Shown: positions 1-11,204, counted from the stretch's first letter. The stretch: DNA of 57,500 bases from Neocallimastix lanati (nom. inval.) (GCA_016946835.1 JACVTC010000079.1:135001-192500); one strand, 5' to 3'. The notes: generated from the sequence alone by a model not told the origin. Made by a program: numbers and translations.

Positions 1-805
1 AAATAATTCACTGATTTTATTCCAAGATTTGTATAATTACTGATTGATTTATAAAATTTTTCATTTTCTTTACTTTATAATATTATTATAAAAATAGATA
101 AATTTTTAAAATTTTATTATTTTTTAAAAAATATTATATTAAAAAAAATCATTAAAAATAACAATAAAAAAATATATGTAACTTTAATATATAATATTAA
201 ATGCTTTTTATTTTTATTTTTATTTTATTTTATTTTATTTTTTATTATATATATATATATATATATATAAAATTTCTAATATTTTTATTATTTTACCTTT
301 GTGGAGAAGAAGTCATTTTTAATTTTTGCATATTTTCTGCTGTTGAAAAAGCTCTTACTAATGCATTTCTACTAACTCCCATAGAGGCACTTGCTCCGGA
401 TTTTGCCAGGGAGCAAGTTGTTATAATTAATTGTGAAATAGTATTTAAAATAAATATTGAAGCATGAGAAACATTTGATACTTTTGATGCAATTTTTTCT
501 GGTAATATATATTGATATGAATTTTGTGAATTCCATAACAAATCGGTTGAAGGTAATAAAAATTGTAATGGTAAATAATCTTGAATTGTTTGCGTTTGTT
601 CAGAAAATAAATGAAGAGAAAATGGAAATTTTTCAGCAGATAAAAAACTTCTATCTAAAAAAAGACTTAAATCTCTTTTATCATTTTCATTTTCATTTTC
701 TTTATTATTATCACTTTCAATATTGTTTTCAGTTTCCTTTTCTTTTCCTTTTAAGCTATTTGAAGATTCATTTAAAGAATTGCTACTTTTTTTTTTAAAG
801 AACAT
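1..805 (-). CDS. Probable sn1-specific diacylglycerol (class 3) lipase, N-terminal part, cut by the window edge
   Basis: Two exons are visible on the minus strand. Exon 1 is 805-297 and starts with ATG at 805. Its donor reads AAAG|GTAAAATA, and the next acceptor is at 74-73 (AAAG|T), so exon 2 runs from 72 off the left edge in an open frame (phase 2). The first 45 residues are Asn/Glu/Lys/Ser-rich and disordered. Then comes a hydrophobic, Ala/Ser-rich stretch with 'MGVSRNALVRAFSTAEN', and exon 2 begins 'SKENEKFYKSISNYTNLGIK'. An amphipathic run of this kind followed by 'YTNLGI' resembles, from memory, the region before the catalytic domain of fungal DAG lipases. The catalytic GxSxG part lies outside the window, so the family call is tentative. 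Members hydrolyse acylglycerols at membranes. Confidence 0.4.
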
Positions 806-2470
806 TTCAATATAATTTTAAATTAACTTTAAATTATTAATATTATTTAATATTTATATAAATATTTTAAAAAGCAATTATTTGCTTCTTCTAAAAATCT
901 GTATTTATTAAATATTATATAAAATTGAAGCCTTTTGTTAATTAAATTTTTTTAAAACAAATGAATTAATAAATTTGAAATAATTAATATACTTTTTTTT
1001 ATTAGATTTTATTATTATTACTATTATTAAACATATATATATATAATTATAATTTTTGTATAAAATAACTTCATAAAAAATATTTATATAAAATAAATAT
1101 TTAATATTAAATACTTATTTAATATAGTAATTAATAAAAAATATATATTTATTATATTATATATTGAAATTATAATCAAAATAAAAATTTTAATATATTC
1201 ATATATTTAAAGATAATTTCAATTTATATATTAAATTTAGTTATTTTTAATTAAAATTATATTTCAATTTAAATATATACTTCTGTATTCTGTATAGTGT
1301 ATATATTTTTTTTTTTAATGGCTTAGTTTACCTTTTAAAAATTTTAAAGTCTTTTTATTATTATTAATCAAATTGAAATTATATATACATTTTTCGCTTA
1401 TTTTTTTTTTTTTTTTTTTTTTTAAATTCTATATTAATAATTTTCTCGAAAAATAGTAAAAATTGAAGTAGTAATAATATTTTATTTATATATTTGATAA
1501 AATAAGATAATATTTTGGTATAAATTATAAAAATAATAACTGTAAAACATAATTTTTATTTTAAATTTTTTAAGATAAACCTTTTTTTTTTTTTTTAAAA
1601 AATATATTTCAATTTAAAAAAATTATTGTAAACTAAAAAATAATATAATCTTAATAAAAGTATTACATAAAAATTTTGAGTTACATGCTCTTTAAAATAA
1701 AACTGTCAAAAATATTCATTTAAAAGTACTAGAAAGATTTAAATATTAATAGTATAGAAAAAAAATTTGGAAAAGTTAAATATTAAAGGATTAGGATATG
1801 AAAATTATGTTTCAATTAATTATTGGTTACATCAATTATATTTATTATTTTATTTATATTTTTTGGTAATTATTTTATTATATTATTATTGTTTAATGAA
1901 GATACATAATAATATATATATTTTTAATTATTGATTTAATTAAATGTTTTTTAAAAAAAATCATATTTGTATTTATTTTTTTTTATAGAAAAATTTTAGA
2001 TAAATCTTTTGAAATATTTAAAAGAAAATAAATATAAACAGGATAATTCTTTAAAATTAGAGAATTGAAAATTTTAATAAAATAAATATCGAAAAATATC
2101 TTTTTTTTTTTTTTTTTTTATTTTTGATTTGTAAATGAAATTTTTATTTTAAAATATAAAATTAAATATTTCGTCTTTTTTATTTTAAAGAAATTTAATA
2201 AAATAAAAATTAAAAAAATATTAATTATTAAAAATAAAATAAATTTAAATTATAATAGTAATAAATAGTAATAATAATTAATAATAAGGTGAATTTCAAA
2301 TTATTTACCTTATTTATATTAGAATTTTGATAATGAAATAAATATAATATATATATTGTTATCAATTTTATTAATATTTGATATTTCTTATTACCAATAA
2401 CTCTATATAAATTAGAATCATTAAAAATTTTTATTTAATAAGTCTATATAATTTAAGAAATTAATATAAA
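806..2470. other. Intergenic, A/T-rich
   Basis: No coding frame with fungal-gene character is visible. The stretch holds poly-T runs (for example around 1401-1423 and 2101-2119) and simple A/T repeats. It must contain the divergent promoters of the lipase-like gene and the OS-9 gene, but no distinctive element can be pointed to. Confidence 0.6.
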
Positions 2471-2826
2471 ATGAAAGTTAGAACAACTTTATTGTTATTA
2501 AGTATAATTACTATTGCTTATTCAGGATTAACTGATGTATATGAAGATTTCCTTTCAAAACCTCAATATCAATTATACTTTTCAGCAGAAAAATGGGGAC
2601 CAAAAATCTTAAAAGTCAAGGTTTATAATTAATTGATATTTAAAATTTCAGTAATATATAATTTAATGAATATAATATTAATATTTTAGTTAAGCAATAT
2701 CTATATTATGATTAAAATTTATTTATTTATTATTTAATTAATTTTAATTGAGATGCAACAAATAGATATAATGATTAATATTTTATAAATTAGATTTTTA
2801 TATATGAATTTATCAAATAAATAAAT

Positions 2827-2861
<35 letters not shown>

Positions 2862-3870
2862 AATTTTCAATTGCATATTATAGCATATTATATTATATAA
2901 TATTATAGTAATTTAATAAAAATATTAATATTTTTTTTATATATAATTCTTTTTTATATATATCTTTTTTAATTTTAATTGAATATATATTTAAATGTAT
3001 TATATATTATATTATATTATTTATTATATTATATAATATATAGGAAGAAGCTGGTAGTTCATTAATTAAATTACCAGTTAATAAAGATGGATTAACATAT
3101 GCATGTGAAATTGAGAAACCTGTAGAAATCAAGAAAACAGTTTCTGAAGAAGATAATAAAAAAGAAATTCTTAGTAAAGCTTTGGAGCAATTAGAACCTA
3201 TGGCTTCTGGTTCATGTATTAGTTTTGTAAGTGTTTTTGAAAAATTTATAGTACATTTAAATAATTATTTTTTAGTAATTTTTTTATCTAAAGAAACCAT
3301 TAAATTTAAAAATAATCATATTATTATTATTTTTTAATAATAACTCTAATCAATTAAAAAATATAAAATTTTAAAAAATGAATTTGTTATAATAAGAGTC
3401 AGGAATGGTGGTCTTATGAATTTTGTTATAAAAAACATATAATTCAATATCATAAAGCTAAACCAACAGATCCTCCAGAACATAATATGGAGTTTTGTAT
3501 TGGAAAATATCCAACCGCGGAAAAACTTGAAGATCCAGATTTTAAATATCAAAAGGAAATTTATAAACGAGGTCCATTTGGTAAAAACTATTTAACTCAA
3601 ATGATGGTTGATGGAACAATATGTGATATCACAGGAAAACCAAGACAAGCTGAATTACGTGTAATTATTTTGATAACTATATTAATAATTTTCTTATTTT
3701 ACTATGAAGATATTTTAGTATATTGATATTAAATAATATTGTTTTTATACCTTTATATGGTAATTAACAAACTAAATAACTATATATATATATATATATA
3801 TAAACAAACAAACATATAAATAAAAACAAACGAACAAACAAACGAACAAACAAACAAAAAAAAATTAACA

Positions 3871-3908
<38 letters not shown>

Positions 3909-5065
3909 TTAACAAATAACTTAATTAATAAAATAGTTTTATTGTGGTGAATCTGAAGGTATTCAATCAGTCAAAGAAGTATCGACATGTAATTATGTTG
4001 TAATCATAAATACACCAAGATTATGTAGTAATCCTGGTTTTGATTCTAAAAAGTCACTAAATTCTATTTTATGCCATCCAATTAGTGGTATATATATATT
4101 TTTTTAGAAAAAAAATTTTAAATTACATTTTATGTTATTTATAATATTTAATGTTAAAAAATTTTTATTATTTTTAAAATATATTTAAAATATTATTATT
4201 TTTAAAATATATTTAAAATATTATTATTTATACTATTTTGTATTATTAATATATATATATATATATATGGAAAAGATCATGATGAAGAAGAAAATCTTGA
4301 AACAGATGAACAACCTAAAAATCTTCCATTCCCTGTATTCCGTAGAAAGAGATCTATGGCTGAAATTGAAAAATCTAAGGAACATCCAAAAAAAATATAT
4401 CAAAGAAAGGTAAAAAACATACAGGTGTAACATATATTAAAAAAGATGAAAATGATAAAGCAGATGAAACAAAAAATAGTGAAGAACAAAAGAAATCAGA
4501 AGAAAAGCGTGATGCTATAAAAAAGAATTTAGAAGATCAATTAGAAAAGAAAAGAAGTGAATTTTTAGATACACTTCTTCCATATGCTAATGAATTAAAT
4601 CTTGATGATAAAGTTGTAGATAAGGTTTTAAATGAACTTGCAGATTCATTAGCTGATGCAATTGATAAAACAACAGATAATAAAGATGGTAAAGTTGAAG
4701 TAAAAGGAGATGATTTAAGTTTTGAAGTTGTTACTAAGGAAAAATTAAAGTCATGGCTTGAAAAACGTAAAGATAAAATATCTAATACGGATGATGTAAA
4801 ATTTGAAGTTGTATTATTGGATAAAAATGGTAAAAGGTATGAAGTATCCAATAGTGATACAGATGTTGAAAATATTATGGACTTTATAAAAGAATTTGGT
4901 ACTGAAAATACTAATACTGAAGATCTAACTAAAATTAATGAAAAAGAGAAAAAAGAAAAGAAATTAGTAGAAGAAAACATTGAAGAAATTGGAAATGAAA
5001 AAGAAGATAACGATAATGAAAAATCTAATAAAAAACAAGATAAAATTAATAAAGATGAACTATAA
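2471..5065 (+). CDS. OS-9/Yos9-type ER lectin with MRH domain and C-terminal KDEL (frameshift in last exon)
   Basis: Exons: 2471-2620, 3044-3226, 3403-3660, 3937-4087 and about 4276-5065. The N-terminus is a signal peptide ('MKVRTTLLLLSIITIAYSG'). The MRH domain carries the lectin hallmark 'EWWSYEFCYKKHIIQYH' with the tryptophan pair, then 'DGTICDITGKPRQAELRFYC' and 'CNYVVIINTPRLCSNPGF', all typical of OS-9. The protein ends ...NKDEL, an ER-retrieval signal, as yeast Yos9 ends in HDEL. OS-9 proteins read trimmed mannose on misfolded glycoproteins and pass them to the Hrd1 ERAD ligase. In the last exon the frame entering at 4276 (acidic, then '...SKEHPKK') runs out after the A8 run at 4388-4395. 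The downstream frame 'GKKHTGVTYIKK...KDEL' is one base off, and a ninth A would join them. An alternative acceptor at 4378-4379 also restores frame but discards 35 plausible residues. Family call is strong; the exact C-terminal structure is uncertain. Confidence 0.92.
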
Positions 5066-5285
5066 TTTAATTTTGTTTATTTGTAAAATTAATAATAAAT
5101 TTAATTGTAAATTTTAAAAAGAAAAAAAAAAAAAAATTTTTTTTTTTTTTTTTTTAAAGTCTATTTTTATTAAAATAAAAAGATGAATATACGTTAATTA
5201 AAAAATATATAAAAAATCTTTGTTAAATAAAATTCAAAGAAAATTAATATATATATATATATATACATATATATGTATATATAAA

Positions 5286-5320
<35 letters not shown>

Positions 5321-5930
5321 CAGAAAGAAAAAAAAATAGTACTATAAATTTAAATAGTAATATTAAAACAAACAAACAAACAAACAAATAAATAAATTAT
5401 AAATAAATAAATAATAAATAAATAATAAATAAATAATAAATAAATAAATAAATAAATAATAAATAAATAAATAAATATATTAATATAGATAAATAAATAA
5501 ATAACAAATGAAAAACAAAAAATAAATAATTAAATAATAAATAATATTATATTTAATTAATAATTATAAAAAAATTTTTTTTTTTTTTCATATTCATTTA
5601 TAATGATGTTAATAACAATATAAAAAAAATAATACCACTAAATGAAAAAAAAACTTTCATTAAAATTTTATGTTATTATTAAACAGAATAATTAAAAAAG
5701 TTTTTAAATATTATTTTTAGTTAAATTTATTAATTGTTAAACTAAATTCATAATTAAATATACAAATAATTCTTAATAAAAATATGAAATTAACAGATAT
5801 GTTTTTTTTTTTTTTTTTTTTTTTTAATTTAAAACATAAATAAATTTAAAGTGAAACATCTTGTTTATCGTTGTAGAACACAAATAACAAAAAAAAAAAA
5901 AAAAAAAAAACTTTTTTTATGAGAATATTT
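5066..5930. other. Intergenic with simple repeats
   Basis: A/T-rich spacer with poly-A (5291-5320), (AATAA)n/(AAATAAAT)n arrays at about 5385-5480 and poly-T at 5801-5825. No gene is visible. The short stretch at about 5850-5882, just 3' of the 5.8S scrap, is slightly GC-richer and could be residual ITS2/28S-proximal sequence, but I cannot align it. Confidence 0.5.
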
Positions 5931-6074
5931 ACTGATACTCAAATAGGCATACTTTTTTTTAGTAAACCAAAAAAATGCTATGTGTTCAATTTGATGATTC
6001 ACATATTCTGCAATTCTCGTATTTTGATGCATTCTTCATCATTGCGAGAACCAAGAGATCCATTGTCAAAGGTT
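5931..6074 (-). pseudogene. Degenerate 5.8S rRNA gene fragment
   Basis: Read on the minus strand, the block starts near 6074 with a diverged 'AACCTTTGACAATGG', followed by the near-universal fungal 5.8S segment GGATCTCTTGGTTCTCGCA and then a diverged GATGAAGAA(T)GC. Further on it has GAATTGCAGAAT, GTGAATCATC(A)AA, and finally the 3' hallmark GCCTATTTGAGTATCAGTAAA. Roughly 12 nt between the 'GCGAAA' and 'GAATTGCAG' blocks are missing, and many positions carry A/T changes. This is therefore a dead rDNA scrap, not a functional gene. No 18S- or 28S-like sequence is recognisable on either side. A small plus-strand open frame over the same bases is an artefact. Confidence 0.85.
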
Positions 6075-6390
6075 GTTTTTAAATTATTTAAAAAATTTTT
6101 TTTTGACAAATGAATATATAATTGAATATATAATTTTTTTTTTTTTTTTTAAACAATTTTTTTTTTACAAAATATATATATGTATATATTTTTTTTGATA
6201 ATTTTTTTTTTTAACAATATATATATATATATATATATATTTTGACAATTTTTTTTTTTTTAACAAAATATATATATATATTTTAATAAAATAAATTATG
6301 TTAAAAAAAAAAGTAATTTTAAATTAATATATATTTATTGATAAAAAAAAATAATGAAAAATTAAAAAATATTTTCTTTTAATTTTCCAT
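6075..6390. other. Poly-T/TA-rich spacer
   Basis: Alternating T runs and (TA)n tracts (6130-6285); no coding or RNA signal is visible apart from the flanking features. Confidence 0.5.
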
Positions 6391-6475
6391 AGATTTTTAT
6401 TCAGAAGAGATTTTTACTCAGAAGATATTTTTATTCAGAAGAGATTTTTACTTAGAAGATATTTTTATTCAGAAG
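6391..6475 (-). repeat. Five tandem 17-bp units overlapping the methyltransferase stop codon
   Basis: On the minus strand the unit is CTTCTGAATAAAAATAT, with variants CTTCT(A/G)AGTAAAAATCT. Units lie at 6459-6475, 6442-6458, 6425-6441, 6408-6424 and 6391-6407. The first unit contains the last sense codons and the TAA stop of the methyltransferase gene. Because 17 is not a multiple of three, each later copy puts another TAA or related triplet in a shifted frame downstream of the stop. It looks like expansion of the gene's own 3' end. Confidence 0.9.
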
Positions 6476-7274
6476 TAATTTCATAAGCAGCAATCTTATT
6501 ACAAATATTCTTGATAAAACCAACTTTAGTAAATGTATTAAATAAAAATCCTTGATTTTCAAAGAGATCAAAATAGTTCCATTCTTCGAAGTATTTAATA
6601 CCTGGAGTAATTTTTTCAAGTTCTTTTCCATGTTTAATACCCCATTTAAAGGTTGCATTAGTATTTTTAGCTGTATCATGGTATTTAGTATTATTAGCGA
6701 ACATAGTATGAATAATTTCAATTAAAGCAAAGGCCTTTTTGTAATTCTTTTTAATAATATTAAAAAAGGTTCTAATTTCTTCTTCGGTTAAATACATAAA
6801 CACACCTTCAACAATAACAAGAATAGCTTGTCCTGGTTGAACTTTAACTTCATCTGCCCAAGTTTCATCTAACATAGATTTTGGTATATCGTAACAATTC
6901 TGTTGCTTACCAAGTAATTTATTTCTAAGTTCAATAGCATCAGGTAAATCAATGTTATACCAAGTAGAATTTTTAATATCAAGTCTTTTAGTTCTAGTAC
7001 ATAAACCACAACCAAAGTTGAGAACAACACAATCCGGATGTTCCTCTATAAATTTATTAACTTCTCTGTCTAAAATAATAGTTCTTACAATACAACCTTC
7101 ATTACTCATTTTTGCATGAAATTTAGAAAAATCATAGTTAATTTTATTAATTAATTCAACATCATAATGAGCATCGAATCTTGGATGTTCATTTTTAGCT
7201 TCAAGAGATCTAGAATATAATGGAATTAATAAAGTTTCTTGAACGGCTCCTAAGTTAATATCTTCTTTGGTCAT
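6465..7274 (-). CDS. SAM-dependent O-/carboxyl-methyltransferase, PPM/TcmP-like (LCM) family
   Basis: An intronless 269-residue frame begins at ATG 7274 in context AGAGAAAAAATGAC. Residues 82-94 'CVVLNFGCGLCTR' are the class-I SAM-binding loop in the form typical of the leucine-carboxyl-methyltransferase superfamily (LGCGLDTR in many members). 'WYNIDLP' at 105-111 supplies the acidic residue after strand 2, and 'VEGVFMYLTEEEI' at 155-167 is the family's conserved 'EGvlmYL' motif. Length matches bacterial TcmP-like enzymes, which methylate small molecules or polyketides; the substrate here cannot be read. Absence of introns, while most neighbours have several, and resemblance to bacterial rather than fungal Ppm1 proteins suggest horizontal acquisition, which is inference. 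The gene ends inside a 17-bp tandem repeat. The C-terminus 'KIAAYEITSE' is therefore close to repeat-derived DNA. Confidence 0.85.
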   Translation of the reverse strand: MTKEDINLGAVQETLLIPLYSRSLEAKNEHPRFDAHYDVELINKINYDFSKFHAKMSNEGCIVRTIILDREVNKFIEEHPDCVVLNFGCGLCTRTKRLDIKNSTWYNIDLPDAIELRNKLLGKQQNCYDIPKSMLDETWADEVKVQPGQAILVIVEGVFMYLTEEEIRTFFNIIKKNYKKAFALIEIIHTMFANNTKYHDTAKNTNATFKWGIKHGKELEKITPGIKYFEEWNYFDLFENQGFLFNTFTKVGFIKNICNKIAAYEITSE

Positions 7275-7950
7275 TTTTTCTCTCTCTTTTTTTTTTTTTT
7301 TTTCGTTTCTTAAAGAAATTATTTTTCTAAAATAATTTTAAAAATAATAAAGTTAAAACATGATACTTTTATGTATATATATATATGTATACATATTACT
7401 ATTTCCAAAAGTAGAATGATTTTTTATATTATTTTTTAATATTATAATATTATTAGTCAAAATTTTATAAATACTATTGGTTAATTTTTCCTAAAAACAA
7501 GAACAAATAAATAAAACAAAAAATTAAAATCAAAATTGAGTTACCAGCAATAAAATTATAATATTTAATATATAATTTTATTATTGATATATTCATTATT
7601 AAAAACTTTATTCATTAAAAAAAAATTAGATAAAGTTTTTTTTTATTTAATTAACGTTTAATCATTTAATATCGTTTTTTTAACCAATTATTATTCCATT
7701 TCATAATTAAATTTACTGCAATTTTTTAAACATACTTTTTTATTAATCATTAAATATTTGTCAATTAAGATTAATATTGATTATAATTGATGTTACATAC
7801 ATATATGTATATACATAATTAAAAAATTTAATAATTATATATAATATAAAAAAAATTATATATATACTTTTTTTAAAATTTTTAATTCATATTTTAGTTT
7901 ACATTAAAAATCATATAAAAAAAAGTAGAGTTATTTTCACTTTGGAACTT

Positions 7951-7984
<34 letters not shown>

Positions 7985-8070
7985 ATTGATTAAATTTTTT
8001 TTATTGATTATTTTAATATACTTTTAAAATGAATTTTTCAAAATTTAATATTTATGTAATTTATACATAA
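7275..8070. other. Intergenic, A/T-rich
   Basis: No convincing coding sequence. It contains the methyltransferase promoter region (poly-T on the plus strand at 7286-7302 next to the start) and scattered T runs and (TTA)n at about 7961-7985. Confidence 0.5.
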
Positions 8071-8289
8071 AAAATTTTTTTTTTTTTACTGGTTCAAAAA
8101 TTATACATTGATTCAGTAAAACGTCCGCATTTTAATATTTATTTCAAAGATTACGAAATTAATCCAGCATGTTCAGCTAATCATTTTTCATCAATTTCTC
8201 ACTTTATGTATACTAACTCAAGGATTAACAACCAGGTTAGATCCTGTTTCGATTTTTTTAAGTGTTACGAAACTAAAGAAATAGTATAA
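8071..8289 (+). pseudogene. Short unidentified coding relic
   Basis: An open frame without a proper start runs from 8071 to a TAA at 8287. After a poly-T-encoded Phe run it reads 'LVQKLYIDSVKRPHFNIYFK' then 'DYEINPACSANHFSSISHFM' and 'YTNSRINNQVRSCFDFFKCY'. The base composition (about 30% G+C) and balanced amino acid use stand out from the surrounding spacer. I do not recognise the protein. It could be an exon (a GTTAGA donor follows ...NNQ), a transposon remnant or a duplicated gene fragment. Confidence 0.35.
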
Positions 8290-8410
8290 ACTTCCATTTA
8301 TATGAAATTAACTTTTTAAATATTTAAAATAGAATAATAATTCGGAATTTTAAATATTAATATTTTATTAATTTATTATTTATTTTAATTTAATAATAAT
8401 AATTATATTG

Positions 8411-8935
8411 AGTGTGTGTCATTTCGCAAAATTTCATTCCGGAAAAGTTTCATTTCGCAAAATTTTAATAAATAGGTAAATAAATAATAAAATAAATGAA
8501 TAATAAATAAATAAATAAAAAATAAATAATAAAAAAAAAAAAAAAAAAATAAAAAAAAATAAAAAATAAAAAAAATAAAAAAAATAAAAAAAATAAAAAA
8601 AATAAAAAATAAAAAATAAAAAAAAAAATAAAAAAAAAATAAAAAATAAAAAAAGATAAAAAATAAAAAATAAAAAAAATAAAAAAAATAAAAAATTTAA
8701 AAAATAAAAAAAAAAAAATAAAAATAAAAAAAAATAAAAAATGAAAAAAAATAAAAAATAAAAAAAATAAAAAATGAAAATAAAATAAAAAATAAAAAAT
8801 GAAAAAAATAAAAAAAGATAAAAAATAAAAAATAAAAAAAATAAAAAAAAATAAAAAAAAAATAAAAAATAGATACCACCTAAAATCATCCTAATTTTGT
8901 GCTACTTTTAACCTCTATTTTTTAAGATGTCCTCA

Positions 8936-8970
<35 letters not shown>

Positions 8971-9393
8971 TATTATTGGATTATTTATAAATATTTCTTT
9001 TATTAAAAAAATTTATTAGTATTGTAAAATTTTTTAAAATACTGCGCAAGGGCTTAAAAAGTGTAAAATGATCAATTAAATTATTTAGATATTATTTTTT
9101 AATTTTTTTAATAATTATTTTTTAATTTTAATAATTATATTTTAAATTATCCTTTACATCTTTTAAATTATTAATACTTATTTTATAATACTTTTAAATT
9201 TATATATTTAATATAGTTTTATTTATTTATTTTTATTTATTTAATTATTTATTTAATTATTTATTTAAAATATATATTTTATTTATTTGTTTTATTATTA
9301 ATTTATTTATTTATTAACTTTTTAAAAAATTTTTGAGAAATGAAACTTTTTATGTAAATTTTCCGAAATGAAATTTTTTGAAATGCACCTCCC
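8411..9393. mobile_element. About 1-kb element with imperfect terminal inverted repeats (MITE-like)
   Basis: The left end reads GTGTGTCATTTCGCAAAA, TTTCATTCCGGAAAA, GTTTCATTTCGCAAAATTTT (8413-8466). The reverse complement of the right end (9331-9393) reads GAGGTGCATTTCAAAAAA, TTTCATTTCGGAAAA, a 12-nt insert, GTTTCATTTCTCAAAAATTTT. The two ends therefore match over about 50 positions with one insertion. The interior is A/T simple sequence: (AATAAAAA)n at 8470-8870, a short GC-richer block at 8871-8935, then a poly-T run. No transposase is present, so it is best described as a non-autonomous DNA element. A related motif, TGCATTTCGGAATGTTGCATTTCG, occurs near 52150-52174. Target-site duplications could not be fixed. 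Confidence 0.5.
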
Positions 9394-10759
9394 CCTTTTA
9401 TATTTATGTAAATGGATAATTATAATATAATATGGAGAATAATAATAAAAATTAAGAACTAATAATAAATAAATAATAATAATAAAAAAATATTCCTTTT
9501 TAGAGAATAATTAGGCTTGAATGAATAAATTATAATAGGATAATAGCTTAGATTATAGGATACGTATAAGAATTAATAATATTAAATAGGCTATATGTTA
9601 TAATTATTAATAGAAGTTAGTTATTAATTAATAATTCATGTAAAAATAAATAAAATAAAATAAATTAAATAAAAAAAAACTAAGAAAATTAAAAATCATT
9701 ATTAAAGTTTATTCTTTTTTATGAATATAATAATTTAAAGTTTAGTGTTATCATCTAGTTTAAGGTACTTTCAAATATATTGTACTATTAGATAAAGAAA
9801 ATTAACAATTTTACATTTCAATATTTTTATTATTTGAAATTGAAATTTTTGTTATATATAAATTTCAAATAATAATTTATATTGCATATTATTAATAACT
9901 ATATTATAAATAATAATTAACTTAGGCCTACTAATTATTATTTATTGATAAGAATTATATAATATAATCACATGGATATTTAGTGATAATTTTTTTACAA
10001 ACATTAATTTATGAATATTCAATTAAATAATTATTTTAATATTTTAATTAAATCTTTTTTTAACTATTATTTTAAATGCTCGTTTTTATCTTATTAAATA
10101 TTCTATTATTATTAATATTTACATTAAAACTTATTCTTATCTTTATTAAATATATTCTTAAAAATAACTTTCAAAGTATAAAAGAAGAATTATTAAATTC
10201 ATCTTTTATGTTCTTTATAAGGTTATTGTGCGTTATATTTCACAGTAATTATATATTAATAATTCAATACTTATTCTTATTAAATAAATATCATTATAAA
10301 TCATTTAAAGGAAAAAAAATTTGTATTTTAAGTAAAAAAAAAAAAAAAAAGTTATTCTCTAAGTATAAATATTAATGAATTTTCAAAACATACTTTTTGT
10401 TTTTGGGAAAGTACGGCATGAATAAATCATAATTATAATAATTAAAATAAAGTTTATTAATTTTTTTTATTTTCATTTTAATAAATATTGATCTATAATA
10501 TTTATTTCAAAGATTCCCATAATTGTTTTTAAATAAATTTATTCAATTATTTCATTTTTATTCTTAAAAAAATTTTTTTTTATAATTTTTATTAAATTTT
10601 GAAAATTAATTTTTAAATTTGCGGCCAACTTTAGATTAAATTTGAGAATTTTATTTTATTTTATTTTATTTTATTATTATTTTCTTTAATAATAAACTTT
10701 ATTTAATAATATTTATTAAAAAAAAAAAATGAAAATTTTTACTTTAATATTAATATTAA
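9394..10759. other. Intergenic, no recognisable gene
   Basis: A/T-rich. A 99-residue open frame at 10076-10375 is Ile/Leu/Lys/Phe only, as random A/T sequence gives, and is not credited. Isolated GC-richer words (for example around 10398-10415 and 10620-10630) may be remains of older insertions. Confidence 0.45.
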
Positions 10760-11040
10760 AAAAGCTACATTAGGAATTTATGAAAGAAATGACCTCTTAA
10801 CTCTTCCCATTCATCAGTGATAACAACATGTGAATAAAAATTATCTTTCAAATATATATCAAAATTTCTTCTTTGCCTTATCGTTTAGATGTTGACGCTC
10901 TTGACAACAGTTGTAGAACTAATGGTATACAAATCGGCCGTAGTATAAAAAACGCTGATCACAATAGTAAGGAACTGTGTAAACCCCAGGAAGTATGAAA
11001 TCGGGAAAGAAGACTCTTTCGAAGGTGACTGAAAGATATT
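10760..11040 (-). pseudogene. Unidentified GC-richer coding relic
   Basis: On the minus strand this block shows two overlapping disrupted frames: 'VTFERVFFPDFILPGVYTVP' continuing 'YYCDQRFLYYGRFVYH' before a TAG, and 'FYTTADLYTISSTTVVKSVN' followed after a TAA by 'TIRQRRNFDIYLKDNFYSHV' and 'VITDEWEELRGHFFHKFLM'. Composition is clearly unlike the flanks. The first frame is vaguely reminiscent of bacterial-type transposase N-terminal regions, but I cannot place it with confidence. Frame changes and stops mark it as dead. Confidence 0.35.
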
Positions 11041-11163
11041 ATTAATAAAGCCAACTTTTACCCTAACATATCTTTAAAATTTCACATACTGCATTTCCAT
11101 TAAGAAGGAAACACAATATATAGTGATAATTATTAATAGTTAAAAAAAAAATAAAACTTGTTT

Positions 11164-11204
<41 letters not shown>

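Noticed and set aside
5919-6113. 64-residue plus-strand open frame
   Set aside because: Lies antisense to the 5.8S rRNA fragment; no protein-like content.
8434-8889. 151-residue minus-strand open frame
   Set aside because: Pure Phe/Leu/Tyr/Ile low complexity produced by (AATAAAAA)n DNA inside the TIR element.
10076-10375. 99-residue plus-strand frame
   Set aside because: Composition limited to A/T-encoded residues plus a poly-Lys run; no domain or intron signals.
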